This document shows, piece by piece, positions 9,892-21,917 of a stretch of 64,000 nt of DNA. Source of the DNA: Klebsormidium nitens (lineage: Eukaryota > Streptophyta > Klebsormidiophyceae > Klebsormidiales > Klebsormidiaceae); the NCBI GenBank assembly GCA_000708835.1, contig DF237394.1, positions 1-64,000 of the forward strand. Reading direction: 5' to 3'. Each line of letters opens with the position of its first letter. The stretch's first letter is position 1. Under the pieces are notes generated by a model. That model had not been told where the DNA came from, did no database searches, and worked only from the letters and a program-made list of their open reading frames with translations. Position numbers and translations under genes: made by a program.

Positions 9892-11859
9892 CTAGGACAG
9901 GGGTTCGGTGGTAGCTACAAGTGCGCAGCTTAATACTATGAGGACAGCGCCAGCTCCTCCTAAAATGTTCAATCTCTCGCTAAATAGGGCAGTGCCGAGC
10001 AGAGAACGTAACAATACTTTCAGGGATTGTACCGAGGTTCCTCGGGCGGCTCTTTCTAGTTGCAGCCCTCGTGCCAACAGAACCTGTGCGGCAAATGCCA
10101 GCATGGAAACCAGGCACGTTCCCAGGACTTCCCACGCCCCTAGAAACACAAATTTTTGCGTGATGCCTAACATACAAAGAGCAGCTGGCCCCGAAAACGC
10201 AGAGAAAGCAAACACGGTAACTAACGGTGACTCTCCCGCTTTCACAAAGCTTCGTACGGCACAGAGCGCAGCTGCCCCCGCGGCCGTGGCCACTACGCAC
10301 ACCAGCAGCGCCAACGGGTCGTCCCACCCGTCCTGGCCTTTCTGGACGCTGTACATTCCACTGAGGCCCGACAGCATGGGGTTCTTGAAAAAGAGCGGGG
10401 GCTGCGCCAGCAGGATCACGCCCACAAACCCGAGCGCCATCCCGAGCATCTCCGTCAAGGCCGTCTTCTCCTGCAGCGCCACATGAGCCATCCCCGCAAC
10501 GAAGAAGGGTCCTAGATACGTGATGGCCGTCACGTCGGCGGCGCCCAGCGCTCCGAGGCTGAAGAAGAACGAGGAGAGGGCTGCGAACCCGCAGAGCACG
10601 CGGGCGGCGAGGAGCCATTGAAGATCCGGGCTGCCCAACAGCGGAATCCCCGCTTTCCGCAGCATGAGCCCGGACACGAGCGCGATCATCCCGCAGCGCA
10701 TCGCTGCAGTCTGAAAAGGGGGGATGGTATGCGCCGCAAACAGCACGGTCGGCACCTCCATCAGGGCATAGCAAGCGCAGGAGAGGGCCACGCACAGCAG
10801 CCCCGAGTGTTTGGACCCCCCCCAAACCCACTGGAACAGCTCGGTCGCCCCGCTCGCTTCCCCAATATTTACTCGTTTCCGCCGGTCCTTTTTGGGGGGG
10901 CGTGTGCTCTTGGCCGCGCTCGCCTTGCCCTCTTCCATCAGGAGCGCTTGCTTTTCTGAATCAGCATCTGACAGGGTGTCGCCCTCGGTCACACGGTCAC
11001 TCGCAGTTGCAGCCCCACCAACCGTCAGGTTGATCAGTCCGATCTCACCTGAAAGGAGCAATTCTGAGGGTCATTGGAGGCTTTAGGGGGGATTCTATCA
11101 TAAAAGCCTAATAAGATCTGCCAGCAGGCGCAATAAGAGTCCCATTGCGAAATAAGCAGCCTTCAAATGAAAAAACGAGTTGTGCAGTGCGCCACAGCTT
11201 GCGCAAATTGTCCCCCATCAGGAGCTTAGAGACGAGGAGGCACTCAGTACAATGAGCTCCTCGTCCGACAGTTAGGATGAGTTTATTGCCTTTTCTTGGC
11301 CCCTGTAACGAGGTTTTGTTGAATGTACCCCCTTTGCTCATCATTCTTCAATTGACCAACATGGCCCACCCCTCACAAAAAAACGAGTGCTGCCAAAAGT
11401 TGAAGAAGGGGGAGATCTGTTTCTTGACTCAGACATCTGTTCATATCCAGAATCGCAACCTCGGCAGAATCTAATCACATCATCAGGCACCACCTTGTTA
11501 TGTGACCTCACTCTTGAAAGATACTCTCGCATCTTCCAAACCCGGGGCCACTAACCGGACACCCTATCGTTGATCAGTAGACTTCATCGGTCCGCTAGAT
11601 TCTTCAAATTCTGCTTGGACTTTCAGCCTGGCTCACATCATTCTGCAGCAGGATAATGAGAGGTGAAGGAGACTTGCGCACCTGCGGATACACGCCTGTC
11701 CACCATGCTCTCTGGTCGACTGTTGCTCCGTCCCAGTCGGCTGGGTGTTGTGAAGCCCTCCCCACGCCCAGTCTGATTGCTGGTGGTTGAGGACAGCGGG
11801 GGCGTGCCAACCACGTCTCCCTTGCTAGCCCGCGTGCTGCGTGCCTCCAAACTGGTCAT
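9892..11859 (-). CDS. EamA-domain drug/metabolite (DMT) transporter
   Basis: Two exons on the minus strand: 11859-11682 and 11048-9892, 444 residues, phase 1 junction. The first exon (ATG at 11859) encodes a hydrophilic Ser/Thr/Arg-rich N-terminus, and the second starts after TTTCAG. From about residue 130 the protein is a chain of hydrophobic helices, about ten, typical of two EamA repeats, with conserved-looking ALMEVPTVLFAAHTIPP, DVTAITYLGPFF and EMLGMALGFVGVILLAQPP. DMT proteins of this kind export or exchange small metabolites; the substrate cannot be read from sequence. It most resembles the SLC35G/EamA group. The N-terminal exon is supported by phase and splice signals only. If it is wrong, the first in-frame ATG of the main exon is at 10938, giving a 348-residue protein that keeps every helix. 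Confidence 0.8.
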
Positions 11860-12315
11860 CGTGTCCAGGCATCAGCATCCTGATGTGAACCCATTCAGAA
11901 TGTGCAAGTTTCTTAGCACCTTGCTTGACAGATATCAACAATTCGCACCGCACCTAGCGGCCTACATCCTGGACAGGCTTGGCATGGGGCGTCGTGGCAT
12001 CAGATGCGCAGGCCATTGATAATGCTTTCCTGATTTTCAAATGCTTGATCGCGCACCTTCCTTGGTTTTGCTCCAGTGGCAGTGATTCCTCCCGACAGTG
12101 AAAGCCGATTGGTGTTCTCTCATCCCCGATTCAGAGCAGGGCCAAGTGTCCTACGGAAGTGTCATTGTCACTTGCTTTAGTCAATATTTGAAAACCAAGT
12201 TCCTCTTGACACCAGTATTCAAAGTCTGGCTTTGAAAGGCTTTGAAAGTTGCTTTTCCAGTTGATTCTCCGTTGGTTGGGCGCAAAAAGGGCGTCCAGAA
12301 GGTTTGTTGAGAAGC
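11860..12315. promoter_or_regulatory. Bidirectional promoter region (DMT / DUF1421)
   Basis: A 456-bp spacer separates the start codons of the minus-strand DMT gene and the plus-strand DUF1421 gene, so it should contain both promoters and 5' UTRs. I see no TATA box at a convincing distance and no strong repeat. Confidence 0.45.
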
Positions 12316-15300
12316 ATGGAGACCAACAAGGGAGGGAAGTATCCTGCACCAAGTTTTTCCACAGAGAATGAACCGTTCTACGATCTTCTAAAGACAGGAA
12401 ACAACGCGAATCAGCAGTGAGTGCGGTGTTGCTTTCCTCATGCTTTTCTTTTGCAATTGCTGCAAAATCGTGGTCATGTCTGACTTCAATTCATGTGCAA
12501 GTGCCTCACTTTGATTGATATGCGTTGTGTCCTTAGCACGCCCTGAATCCTGATTCGTGTCATGTATGACAAGAAGGCAACTTTGACGAGGGTTTCTCTT
12601 GTCGAAGTATCATATCAAGGAATGGGTGCTTGTTACATGGGCTTTCAGGAGCTGCTTGGCTTACGGCGCTGGCCCAGTAAGGGCATGAAAAGCTTGTGCT
12701 TTAGGGTTCAATTTTCACCATCTGTCAGGCTGTGTGCTTTGACTTTCACATCTCCCATGTTTTTGGTGTGTATTAATTTCCCACATGTGTAGATTTTGTT
12801 GTTGATGCTGGTTCTCTCTTAATAAATAAGAGGATATGCGACATGAGTTTCAGGGACTCCTCCGAGGGCCAAGGCGCTTGGGAACACCTTTTAGAAAGCC
12901 TACAGGAAGGATATTCTTCACATGTCCTCTTCGTGTTGAGGAATCATTGGTGCACTTTTTGTTCAGGTCCTCTTTGTCAGGGGTTGCAACCAATCCAGTG
13001 GATTTTGGGGAGAACATCTTGCCAAGCTATGACTTCCATCCCACCAGGCCAGCACCCTCTCTCAACAACGGCAACAAGATGATGTCACCTACGCTGTCTG
13101 AACAAGTAAGACTTGCTTCAGATATTGTCTGTTAGTTTTCTGTAGTGATAGTTTGCATCTGAGTAGTCCAATTTGCCAAATCCCAGACAGACTTGCCCTT
13201 TATACTGCTTTGTGGTTTCAAGCTCAAGGTGCTCAGATTCTATGATGCAAGCATTCAAGCCAAGCCCTCTTGCAAATCCATTGAGTGCTCCCGCGTGAGG
13301 AAGCTGCTGTTTGCTACTTGAATATGGCCAGGAATTGTTTGTAGGGAGCAAGAGCATGCACTCTGAATTACCTCTTGTTTCTGCTTCTTGTTAGTTTTAC
13401 CCCAGGGCACCGCTCCAATCAGAGCTATACCTTTGACATTGCTTCTGACGCTTTCTTGGGCATTCAGTTGTTCATGCGTAAGTCTGATTCGACCAATGCG
13501 ACCAAACAGTTGCTTGCAATAATGATAGACTTCGTTGTGAACCTCTGAGATGCGGAAGCATGGCCGCCTTGTAGATTTGTTAGAGGGCAAGGAGTTAACC
13601 CTTCAAGCAATCCTCGGACCGCTTTCCCATTTGCCGTGTTGAACAGCTTATGATCTCTCTGCAGTCGCTGGACGGCAAGTCCTCAACCAGTGAGCCCCTC
13701 CATGGCAAGCAAGAGCGCTCGGTTGCCGACGTGGACGATAGCAAGGACGCCGTAGCGGCAGTGGAGCGCACGATGAAGAAGTATGCCGACAACCTGCTGC
13801 GAGTGCTGGAGGACATGCGGGGCAAGCTGACGCAGCTGGAGCGCACTACAGACCGCCTGGAGAGCACCGTCGCAGAGCTGCAGAACAGGAGCGCCGACCA
13901 GCATGGGGAGCTGGACGGGCGCGTCAGGGGGCTGGAACACGTCCTACGTGAGGTGCGCGTAAAAGCAACGCGACAGTGGGCCTAGGGACATTGTGTCTGA
14001 GGAGGCTGGGCTTGAGTGGACAAGCACAGGGCTGCGCTGCTGGAGAGAGACTTTGATTTTCAGTCAAATCACTTTTGTTTATTAGTAATTCAGCACTCCA
14101 CTTACCTAATCTGTCCTACTGCTGATGTCAAGCTAGAAGCCGCAAATGACTTACCTCAGAGCATTACACTCTGTTGGACGTCTGAAGCAGCTGTTCTGTT
14201 TCCCCCTCCCCGTGCAGGTACAGCGCGGCGTGCAGCTGCTGCGGGACAAGTCGGAGCTGCAAGAGGCACAGGCGGAGCTGGCCAAGATGCAGATGACAAC
14301 CACCGCCGCCAAGCCTCCCCTTCCCGCGCAAGCCCCTCCTGCGCTCACGGCACCGCCCCAGACATTCCCGGCGCTCACTGCTCCCCCGTTGGTCCCTGAG
14401 GAACCCGCGAAGCCAGCGGCGCCGATGCAGATGCAGCCACAGCCCCAGGTAAAAGGCTGTCCCGATGAAAATCGTTGTACTGTACTGTACTGAACGAAAA
14501 GAAATCGAATCTCTGTGGGCCTCTTCAAGTTTTTGCAACTACCTCTTCAACCGTTTAGGCCAATGACTGACAGATTCTGTCCTCTCAACTGCCTTGAGAA
14601 TACCAAGAAGAGGCACTTTCCAGCTTTGAAACAGGTTTTACTTTCACGCCGTTCAGCTCCACTTGGCACAGAGATTCTCTGACACTGAACCACTGCGCGC
14701 CAATCCTCAGGTCGAGCAGCAGCCAGCGCCTGCCCCTGTCCCCCTCCCATCGGCTCCTTCTGCCCCCCCTCAGCAGCTCTCCGTTCCGGTTCCTCAGTAC
14801 CAGGCCCCCCCCAAGCCCCCAGCCAGCCCCCACCCCAGGCACCCCCCAGCCTCAAGGGCCCCNNNNNNNNNNNNNNNNNNNNCAAGGGCCCCACCGCAGC
14901 AGCCAAACTATTCGCAACCCCCTGCTTACATGCCGCAGCAGCCCCCGGCTACGTGCCCCCCCTCCGCCCCCCGTCCCTCCAGCAGCCCCAGCAACCGCAG
15001 GGGCCGAGCGGGCCTGCCCCCCGCCCCCGCCAGTACGGGCCCCAGGCGCCTCCCTACATGCAGAGGCCCCCTCCCCAGCAGCAGCAAGAGGCGCCCGCGT
15101 ATCTGCCTCAGGGGTATGGACAGCAGGCCGGCGCGCCCCCCCACCAGATGCCGCCTCCTCCGCCGCAGCCGCAGCAGGGACCCCCTCGACAGGGCTACGA
15201 AGGCGCACCCCCGCAGGGAGCACCACACCCAGGTAGGCAGTGGTTTGGAGATTGATGCACATCGTGGAGGCTTGGTTTTCATTGTTCCAAATTTCGGACG

Positions 15301-16385
15301 ACATCCGTCGCGGAAGAGTTGGCACCATTCTTCTGCGAAGCAGTATATTGCCAAAAAAATGAGTGTCCATAAGGCTGACACAAGTCTTGGTAAGAGGTTG
15401 TCTCGTGACCCCGACTTGGAGCTATCTTTTGCTACTGGCGTTAATCACCGCTGGGTTTTGAATGATCACTGGCCTTCTAGGTAATCTGTCCCAACAAGGC
15501 ACGCGATTCACTCGATTGCGCACCCAAATTCTGCACTGTAGGTTAAAGCTTGCATGGAGAATGTGCTGGACTTCACACCCAGCTTGAGTATTTCTTGCCT
15601 AAAGTGGTGTGTGTCAGCTCCTCAACCAGCGGATAGAAGTTGTTGCTGACTGAGCACTCCTGCAGGTGGCCGGCTAGCCCTTCCGCCGCCCCCTGGCAGC
15701 TACGGCCCCCCGCCACCCCAGGGCTATAGTGAACGGCCCGGGTCGACGGGGGGGTACGACCGCCCTCCGAGCGCCAGCTATGATCGTCCCCCCACATCCG
15801 GATATGAGCGCCAGGCCCCGCCTCCCTTCGAGCGGCCGCCCCCTCCGAACTACGATCGGCAATCCGGGTACGAGCCTCGAGTGCCAGCATCCCCATACGG
15901 CCCTCCTCCTCAGTATGGTGCAGGGGGGCCTCCGCCTGCGCCCGGGACATATCCCCGCTTGCAGATGGCTCAGCCCGTGCAGTCTTCAGAACCACCTCGG
16001 ACAGCTGGCTCCGGTGGACCAGCGCAGCTGAGCACGAGCAAGATGCCCATCGAGCAGGTAAGGCGGACCTGGTTCAAATTTTCCCTTCAGGCTCCTTGTC
16101 GGCTCTCCCAGTTTTCCTAGATGTTTCCTTGTATGTGGACACCTTCATAGACTCTGCTTCAGCACTAGAGGATTAGGTGTGGCAATCTGGAAGCCCACTA
16201 AGACTTGCGTCCTTCGCTGTTGGCAGGTGATTGACGACGTGGCCGCAATGGGATTCCACAAAGACGAGGTTCGCAGCATCGTGAGGCAGCTCACCGAGAC
16301 CGGCAAGTCAGTGGACCTCAACATTGTGTTGGACACACTCATGACGCGGTCAGGGGGAGCAGCTCCTACCGGGAGGAGCTGGTAG
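12316..16385 (+). CDS. DUF1421 protein, Pro/Gln-rich, UBA-like C-terminus
   Basis: Seven exons: 12316-12416, 12967-13105, 13665-13952, 14218-14448, 14711-15232, 15666-16057, 16227-16385. The family signatures are in order: an N-terminal YDFHPTRP motif, a coiled coil (exons 3-4) with VERTMKKYADNLLRVLEDMRGKLTQLE running into VQRGVQLLRDKSELQEAQ, a long Pro/Gln/Tyr-rich region, and the C-terminal DUF1421 segment VIDDVAAMGFHKDEVRSIV, which resembles a UBA helix bundle. Function in plants is poorly defined; the UBA-like end suggests ubiquitin or protein binding (inference). Exon 5 contains a 20-N gap (14863-14882) and a one-base frame loss in a C run at 14942-14946. Before the run the frame reads YMPQQPP; after it the family-like frame with RQYGPQAPPYMQ continues in phase with exon 6. 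Exon 1 rests on a good donor and phase only. Confidence 0.82.
14863..14882. other. Assembly gap (20 N) with duplicated flanks
   Basis: Twenty undetermined bases lie in DUF1421 exon 5. The ten bases CAAGGGCCCC occur both immediately before (14853-14862) and immediately after (14883-14892). Removing the Ns plus one copy deletes 30 nt and leaves the frame open, so the two contig ends probably overlap and the true gap may be zero. Confidence 0.9.
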
Positions 16386-18580
16386 GGCCGGTATGGTTTC
16401 TCGCATGGGAGTCCAGTGTACTTTAGGTGTAACCCACAAGGTAGCATATTACGTACGTCACTTCGTCAACTTGTACATTCTTGTGCTCATTTTTGCTTAT
16501 CTCGATGTTGTATGCTGACATTGTACTAGAGCAGATTCGACCACCTTCCTTTTGTACCTCATTCCAGATCATTGCATGTGGTCAGACACAGGGCTGTTTG
16601 TTGCAAATTGGGAGCCTTCGGCGTGGATGTGATCATGCAACTATGGGGCAAGAAAGGAAACACCGAAGTTATCTACTTGCAGTCTTTTTTATCGCTGCTC
16701 AGCACTACGAGGTGCTGGCTCATTGTAACAAGCTAGCCAGGCGGCTTCCATGCACATAGCGAAAATTACCGCCGGAGAGTAATCAACTCGGTAAAGTTGT
16801 ACGTTGATTGTGTGCATGTGCGCTTGGACTCGAGCTGCATCTAGACTTGGAGTTGATTACATGCTCAAGTTGCTGAGTTGCGCATCGCATGACGTCGGTG
16901 CGTGAATTTAATTTCCTGATTCCTTGCGGCATGCAACTTGCCATGCACATCAGTGCGGTGCAGCCAGTGGGGGTTGCGAGTCATGTGCACTGCACTAGTC
17001 CAATTGGTAAATTCGACCATTCACGCAACAGGCTCATGTCGACATTTTTGTTGAGTGTTGAGATCATATACGATCGAGTATCTAGAGCTGTATACCGCGT
17101 GCCGCGTGCGTCTCTGTTGCACATACATGAAAGACATTTCACATTTCACTATAACTCGGCTGCTCATGTATGTTAACTTCCAATGTATCGCGTACGTGTA
17201 CCAAAAATGGAATCTAGGTGTCTGCGATCTAACGTCTACAATGTACTACAACAATCAATGATACACTGCAATTGCTTCTGCGCCTCTCTGCGGTCTACAT
17301 CCCTACCAAGATCGGATTGTTGCCCGCTGATTAGTGCGAATCCTAGTTCCAACAGATTGCCCGGAGGCGACAAGTAGCTAGCGGAGTCACGGTTGCTTTG
17401 ACTAGCACGCCACTGGCAAGTTTAGTTGTAATCCGGTAAGCTGTTGTTAGACTAGGTTCGGTGACTAATTCAGTGTACGCACTTTGATTTGGTTAGGTAG
17501 CTAGACGTTCAAGACCCAAACAATTGCCATGTATGCCATGGAAGCCTATGGCCCATGTGGCTACGGCGTTTGAAAAGAGAACAATTGAAATTGATGTTCT
17601 CAATTGTACGTCAGACTCTAAACGATGCGCCAGCTAGGCCCTGCAGCGTTTTGCAGTGCATGCCCGGCTAGCGATCATGACATGCTCGAGACATCGTCAT
17701 GCAAGTATGCGGCTCAGGGCCCTCATTGCGTGACATGTGCATCATGCATGACGCGGTTGAGTATGATGAAATGCTGCAAAATGAGCGTACCATGATGATC
17801 CGAAGCCTTAGACAACCCTGGTAAGCGCCAGGATAAGTTCGCAGGGCATGATAAGTTGTTCCATGGGTCAGCTCACCTAGACACTCGATATGCTTCCGCC
17901 TGTTGTTGGGAAACTCAAAAACGAAGTGTCTGTTTGCGCCCAATCCGAGAGTTTCGTTTGTACAGTATAGGCCAGACCATGCACCCTTAAATTTGACTAC
18001 AAACCGGTCCAATTGCAATATGCTCAATCAGCCGCCCTACACCTCATTAAATAAGCACCTAGGGTGTCGGACATGACGTCTGAGGTCATGACAGACGAAC
18101 CCTCGGTTGATGCAGTGCCTTTGACTAGGTCCTTACAGGATCTTGGCCGCCTCCAAACACCTACGCTTATTCTTCTTCTCAGATGAGACCCACCTCTGTA
18201 GGCACAAAGAAACTAGCTCCGATCAATAGGCTTTTGAGGACGGTCTCGCAGCTTTCAACTCTTGATCATTTGACGTTTATGTACGTTAACAACTACAATC
18301 ACCGCCAGCTGGCGAATTGCTAATGAGCAGAAGACAAAACAGCCATGCCATGGCTTACCAATACCTACCCAGACACCTAAACATGTACAGTAAAGGCTGG
18401 TCCGCATTGCCACACCCGGAGTCTACCCCACGTCAAACTGAAACTGCCCCAGACATCTGGCGCCACCAGATAAATCTTACCGCCCTCGGTTCGAGTCGTC
18501 TACCGACCGCGCCCTTTGATCATTGCTAATCTGCTACATACAGGGACCCCACCCCTTCGGCTTGGCTGGCTAACGGCCGG
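16386..18580. other. Intergenic region, no gene seen
   Basis: This 2.2-kb stretch lies between the convergent DUF1421 and P450 genes. It is AT-richer than the flanking exons and has no ORF with recognisable sequence. A B-box-like GGTTCGAGTC at about 18488 has no matching A box or cloverleaf. Short CATGCA and ATGACGTC words are present but not clustered. Confidence 0.45.
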
Positions 18581-21500
18581 CTAGTGACCGTTTCTGATCG
18601 AAACACGGAGCAGCGGGCTCGGGCTGGGTTGTATCAGCAGATTGTCCAGTGCGTGCGAGAACCGGCCGTCTGCCTGGCTGCGCGCCAGCCGCAGCTCGAA
18701 GCGCTGCACGAGCGTCGCAATCACCACCTTCTGCTCGACGATGGAGAAGGCGCGCCCCAAGCACGCGCGTGCGCCCCGCCCAAAGGTCATGAACGAGGGC
18801 GACGAACCCGGGTCGATGAAACTCGCGTCCGCCGAGGGATCCCCCCCGGAGGAACCCATAACCGGACAGTCGGCCACTTGTGCGCACGCCATGCTCGAGA
18901 AGGGACATCCCCCAGATGACCCGGTCACCTGTGCAGAATTTGTCTCAAAAAGTCGGGGCTCGGGCGCGCTTTTCCTCAAGAAGCGCTCGGGACGAAACTC
19001 GTCGGCGTCGCAGCCCCAGGCCGCCGGGTCCCGGTTGAGGCTCTCCACGGGCGCCGCAATTGCGGTTCCCCGGGGGATGACGTGGCCCCCCACGACCAGG
19101 TCGCGCGCGCTGCTGACGCGCGACTTGGTCACGTTAACAGGCGCCAGCCGAAGGGACTCGTGGATGACCGCGGGCAAGTACTGCAGGCGACGGACGTCCG
19201 CCTCGGAGGGGGGGCTGCTCGTGCAGCAGTGCGCGATCTCGGCGTACACTTTGGCCTGCACGGCCGGGTACTGCGCGAGGCGCAGCAGGATCCACATGAG
19301 GGACGTGCCCGTCGTGTGGTTGCCTGCAAACATGGTTCCCACCACCTGGGCCTTCGCCTGCGCGCAGGAAAGAAGTAACGACATGTCAGGGCTTTACATA
19401 CCATCAGTCTACATTCTTCACCTCCGGATGAGAAGTAAATTGGACACAAAGCTGTCCGCTTGTCACTCTGCGCCATTCGATAACGGAATTGTGACGCAAA
19501 GGACTGCCAATTGATATGAGAACCTGCTCTGGATTGCATTCAACACATTCAAGAGCCCTGCAGAGTCATTGTCAACCGCTCCGCACTGCACCTAGACTGA
19601 CCTGCTCGCGTGTGTAGAGCAGTTCCCCGCTCGTCCTGTCCTTCGCACTCAGCAGGGACCCCAGAAAGTCACTGCTCAGGTCAGGGGCCCCCGTCCCAAT
19701 CGCCGGTGCTCGTAACGCCGCCTCTTTCGTTTGGAGCAGTTCCTCTGCGATCTCGGTCAGTCGGCGGCAGTCGCGGCGCAACGCCCGGTAGCGCGCGTCC
19801 CACCAGGGGTCGACCACGTGGGAGGCAAACACGGCAGACTCTCGTGGGGTCGATACGAACAGTCGCTCAAATTCGCGGCATATCGGCAGTGCCCACGTGT
19901 CCTCTCCAAAAGCAACGGAGCCAATGATCTGCACAGACAGGGCAGCATGTGTGCGAATCTTGCAACAGCAAGTAGAGAAAGCCTTCAAGACAATGAGCAG
20001 TCGCAGCGACATAGAGAAGGCCAAGGCAGATCCAACCAGAGCGAGGATGAGTGTTCGCAAATCTTGAATAGCAGTACATCCTGGTGATGAATAAGTTGAA
20101 CCAGCAAAACGGCCACAAGTACAACGAGAACAAGAACGAAGTTTCACGAGATCTTTAACAATCCAACCTTTCTTTGCACCCCCTCTAGGTCAGGACCTAG
20201 TCGAAAGCTTTCCGCCCGGAGTCAATAACAGATATTACCCGTGTCTTTGCCGAGGGGCTCCGTGTTGAAAAGAACATTATCCCAGACCTCTTGCAATCTG
20301 CCACTTGAAGGGGCCCTCAAAAGGCAACGGGCAAAATCTAGCTGCACAGATCAGTGAATGCAAGTGACACTTCTCCTTGGAGAGCACCACTTAAGCTCCT
20401 CACAGCATTCAACTTTTCAAAACCTGTCATCCCCTCACCTCCAGCGCCAGGCTCGAGCAACAAGCCTTGAGGTCGATGTCCTCCCCTTGTGAAGCGCCCC
20501 ACCGCTCCACCACTTTGGCCACGCTCGCCAGTGAGACTGGGTGCACTCGCTCCAGGAAGCTGGTGCGCAGGTGCTGCGCCAGCCAGGAGCGCCGAGCCTT
20601 CACCTCGCGAAGGTCCCCCCAGAAGATGCTGGCTGCTGGCAAGAATGGCGCGCTTCGCTTGCCCCCGTGAGGGTTGGAGGTCGCCTGGGCAAATACCTGC
20701 TTCACGTGGGCGGGCTCCTGTGGGGGAAGAAAAGAGGGGGCATAAGGGAAGTGCGGTTAAATGAGATACAAAGCCCCCTGTAAATTGTGATCACAGACAG
20801 ATAGAGCGCTGGAAGCAGCTTGCTGCAGAAATGGCTGACAGGAATCAAGATCACTTGAGGATTCTGGAACCAATGTAAAAGCTGTACCTCCTGGTAGGAA
20901 TCGAACGCCCCTTGAAGGTAAAGCAGTTCTAGACACCACCCTGGCCTTGCCAGGACCTCTGACTGCGCTGATCGAAACCGCATACACTCCATTAAACTCC
21001 TTATTCTATACCAAATGCGAGAGGGCAAATATGAGAGTAGGAACCATACCACTGCTCGTAGGATCTAGAATCACCTCTCGATTGGATTAAAGTGCTTTAC
21101 CACAAGTGTGGCTGATCCTGGGGGCTCTACACCACAAAAAGCAGGCCTCGTAGAAAAGGAGAATGGCTCTCACAAGGTGGTCATGTATATCGATTGCAAG
21201 ATGATGATGACCATACTGATCAGAGTGTTGACTGATCACCATCTTGGCTTGCAACATAGGTACTACTGATCATAAATGCCTTGATTGCCCAACCTCGAAA
21301 CCTTCAGGTGCATGATGGAGAATTGGAACTTTCCAAGATCATGCCAGAAATCATTGCGACTTGCTTGGGACACTCCAGTAAAAGTAAACTTGCAACCTTT
21401 AGGAAGTCAACAGAGGCAGACTGCGAGAGTCCCCCAACGCCGCACTCACATGGACCGACACCACAAGCTGGCGGCCCTTCCAGAAGCGCACCACAGGCCC

Positions 21501-21917
21501 GTACTCCTTGTGCAGGCCCCGGATGAAGGCCGTGTAGTGCACCCAACCCCCCGCGGCCTGAAGATCCCTCAGATTGCCCCTCCACAACTCAGCAGGGGGG
21601 CCGGGAATTGTCGAGGCCAGGGCCCAAAACCTCCACCACTTGCTCAGCTGACATACAGCCCATATTACAGAAAGAACCAGAACCAAGACTGCCCACGTTA
21701 AGAACGCCCATTTGAAGGGGCTCAGAGCAGTTGCAAAGAGGTTCATTCCCCCCCTGCCCCCACCCCCCACATCGAGAGCCACATCAGCAGGCCCCATTGC
21801 CCGTTCCGCAGCCACCATGTGCGCGATCAGCACATGGAACCGCTGCTCCACTGCTGCAATAAAGGGGACCACAAACTCGAGGTGGGGGCTGTGCTCTGAG
21901 ATCAATAGGCTAAGCAT
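18581..21917 (-). CDS. Cytochrome P450 monooxygenase
   Basis: Four exons on the minus strand with phase-0 junctions: 21917-21450, 20717-20439, 19928-19602, 19357-18581; 616 residues from the first ATG, 559 from the ATG at 21746. The second start is attractive because its membrane anchor (about 70-91) then falls close to the N-terminus, followed by the hinge IPGPP. The I-helix reads AGNHTTG (about 369), with His where most P450s have Asp/Glu. The K-helix ExxR is ESLR (about 425), the PERF motif is RPERF (about 480), and the heme loop is FGRGARACLG with Cys about 557. Between PERF and heme about 50 extra residues, rich in Ser/Gly/Cys, hold two related SSGG segments. P450s insert oxygen into lipophilic substrates using electrons from a reductase at the ER. 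I cannot assign a CYP family. Confidence 0.85.

Noticed and set aside
11049-11061. TTG start for the DMT transporter just upstream of the main exon
   Set aside because: The preceding bases form a TTTCAG acceptor, and an upstream exon at 11682-11859 with a true ATG joins in phase, so an alternative start is unnecessary.
18475-18525. Possible tRNA (GGTTCGAGTC B-box)
   Set aside because: No A box at the right distance and no cloverleaf can be folded around it.
18642-19514. 290-codon open frame on the plus strand
   Set aside because: It is the antisense shadow of the P450 heme-domain exon, which carries clear ExxR, PERF and heme motifs on the minus strand.
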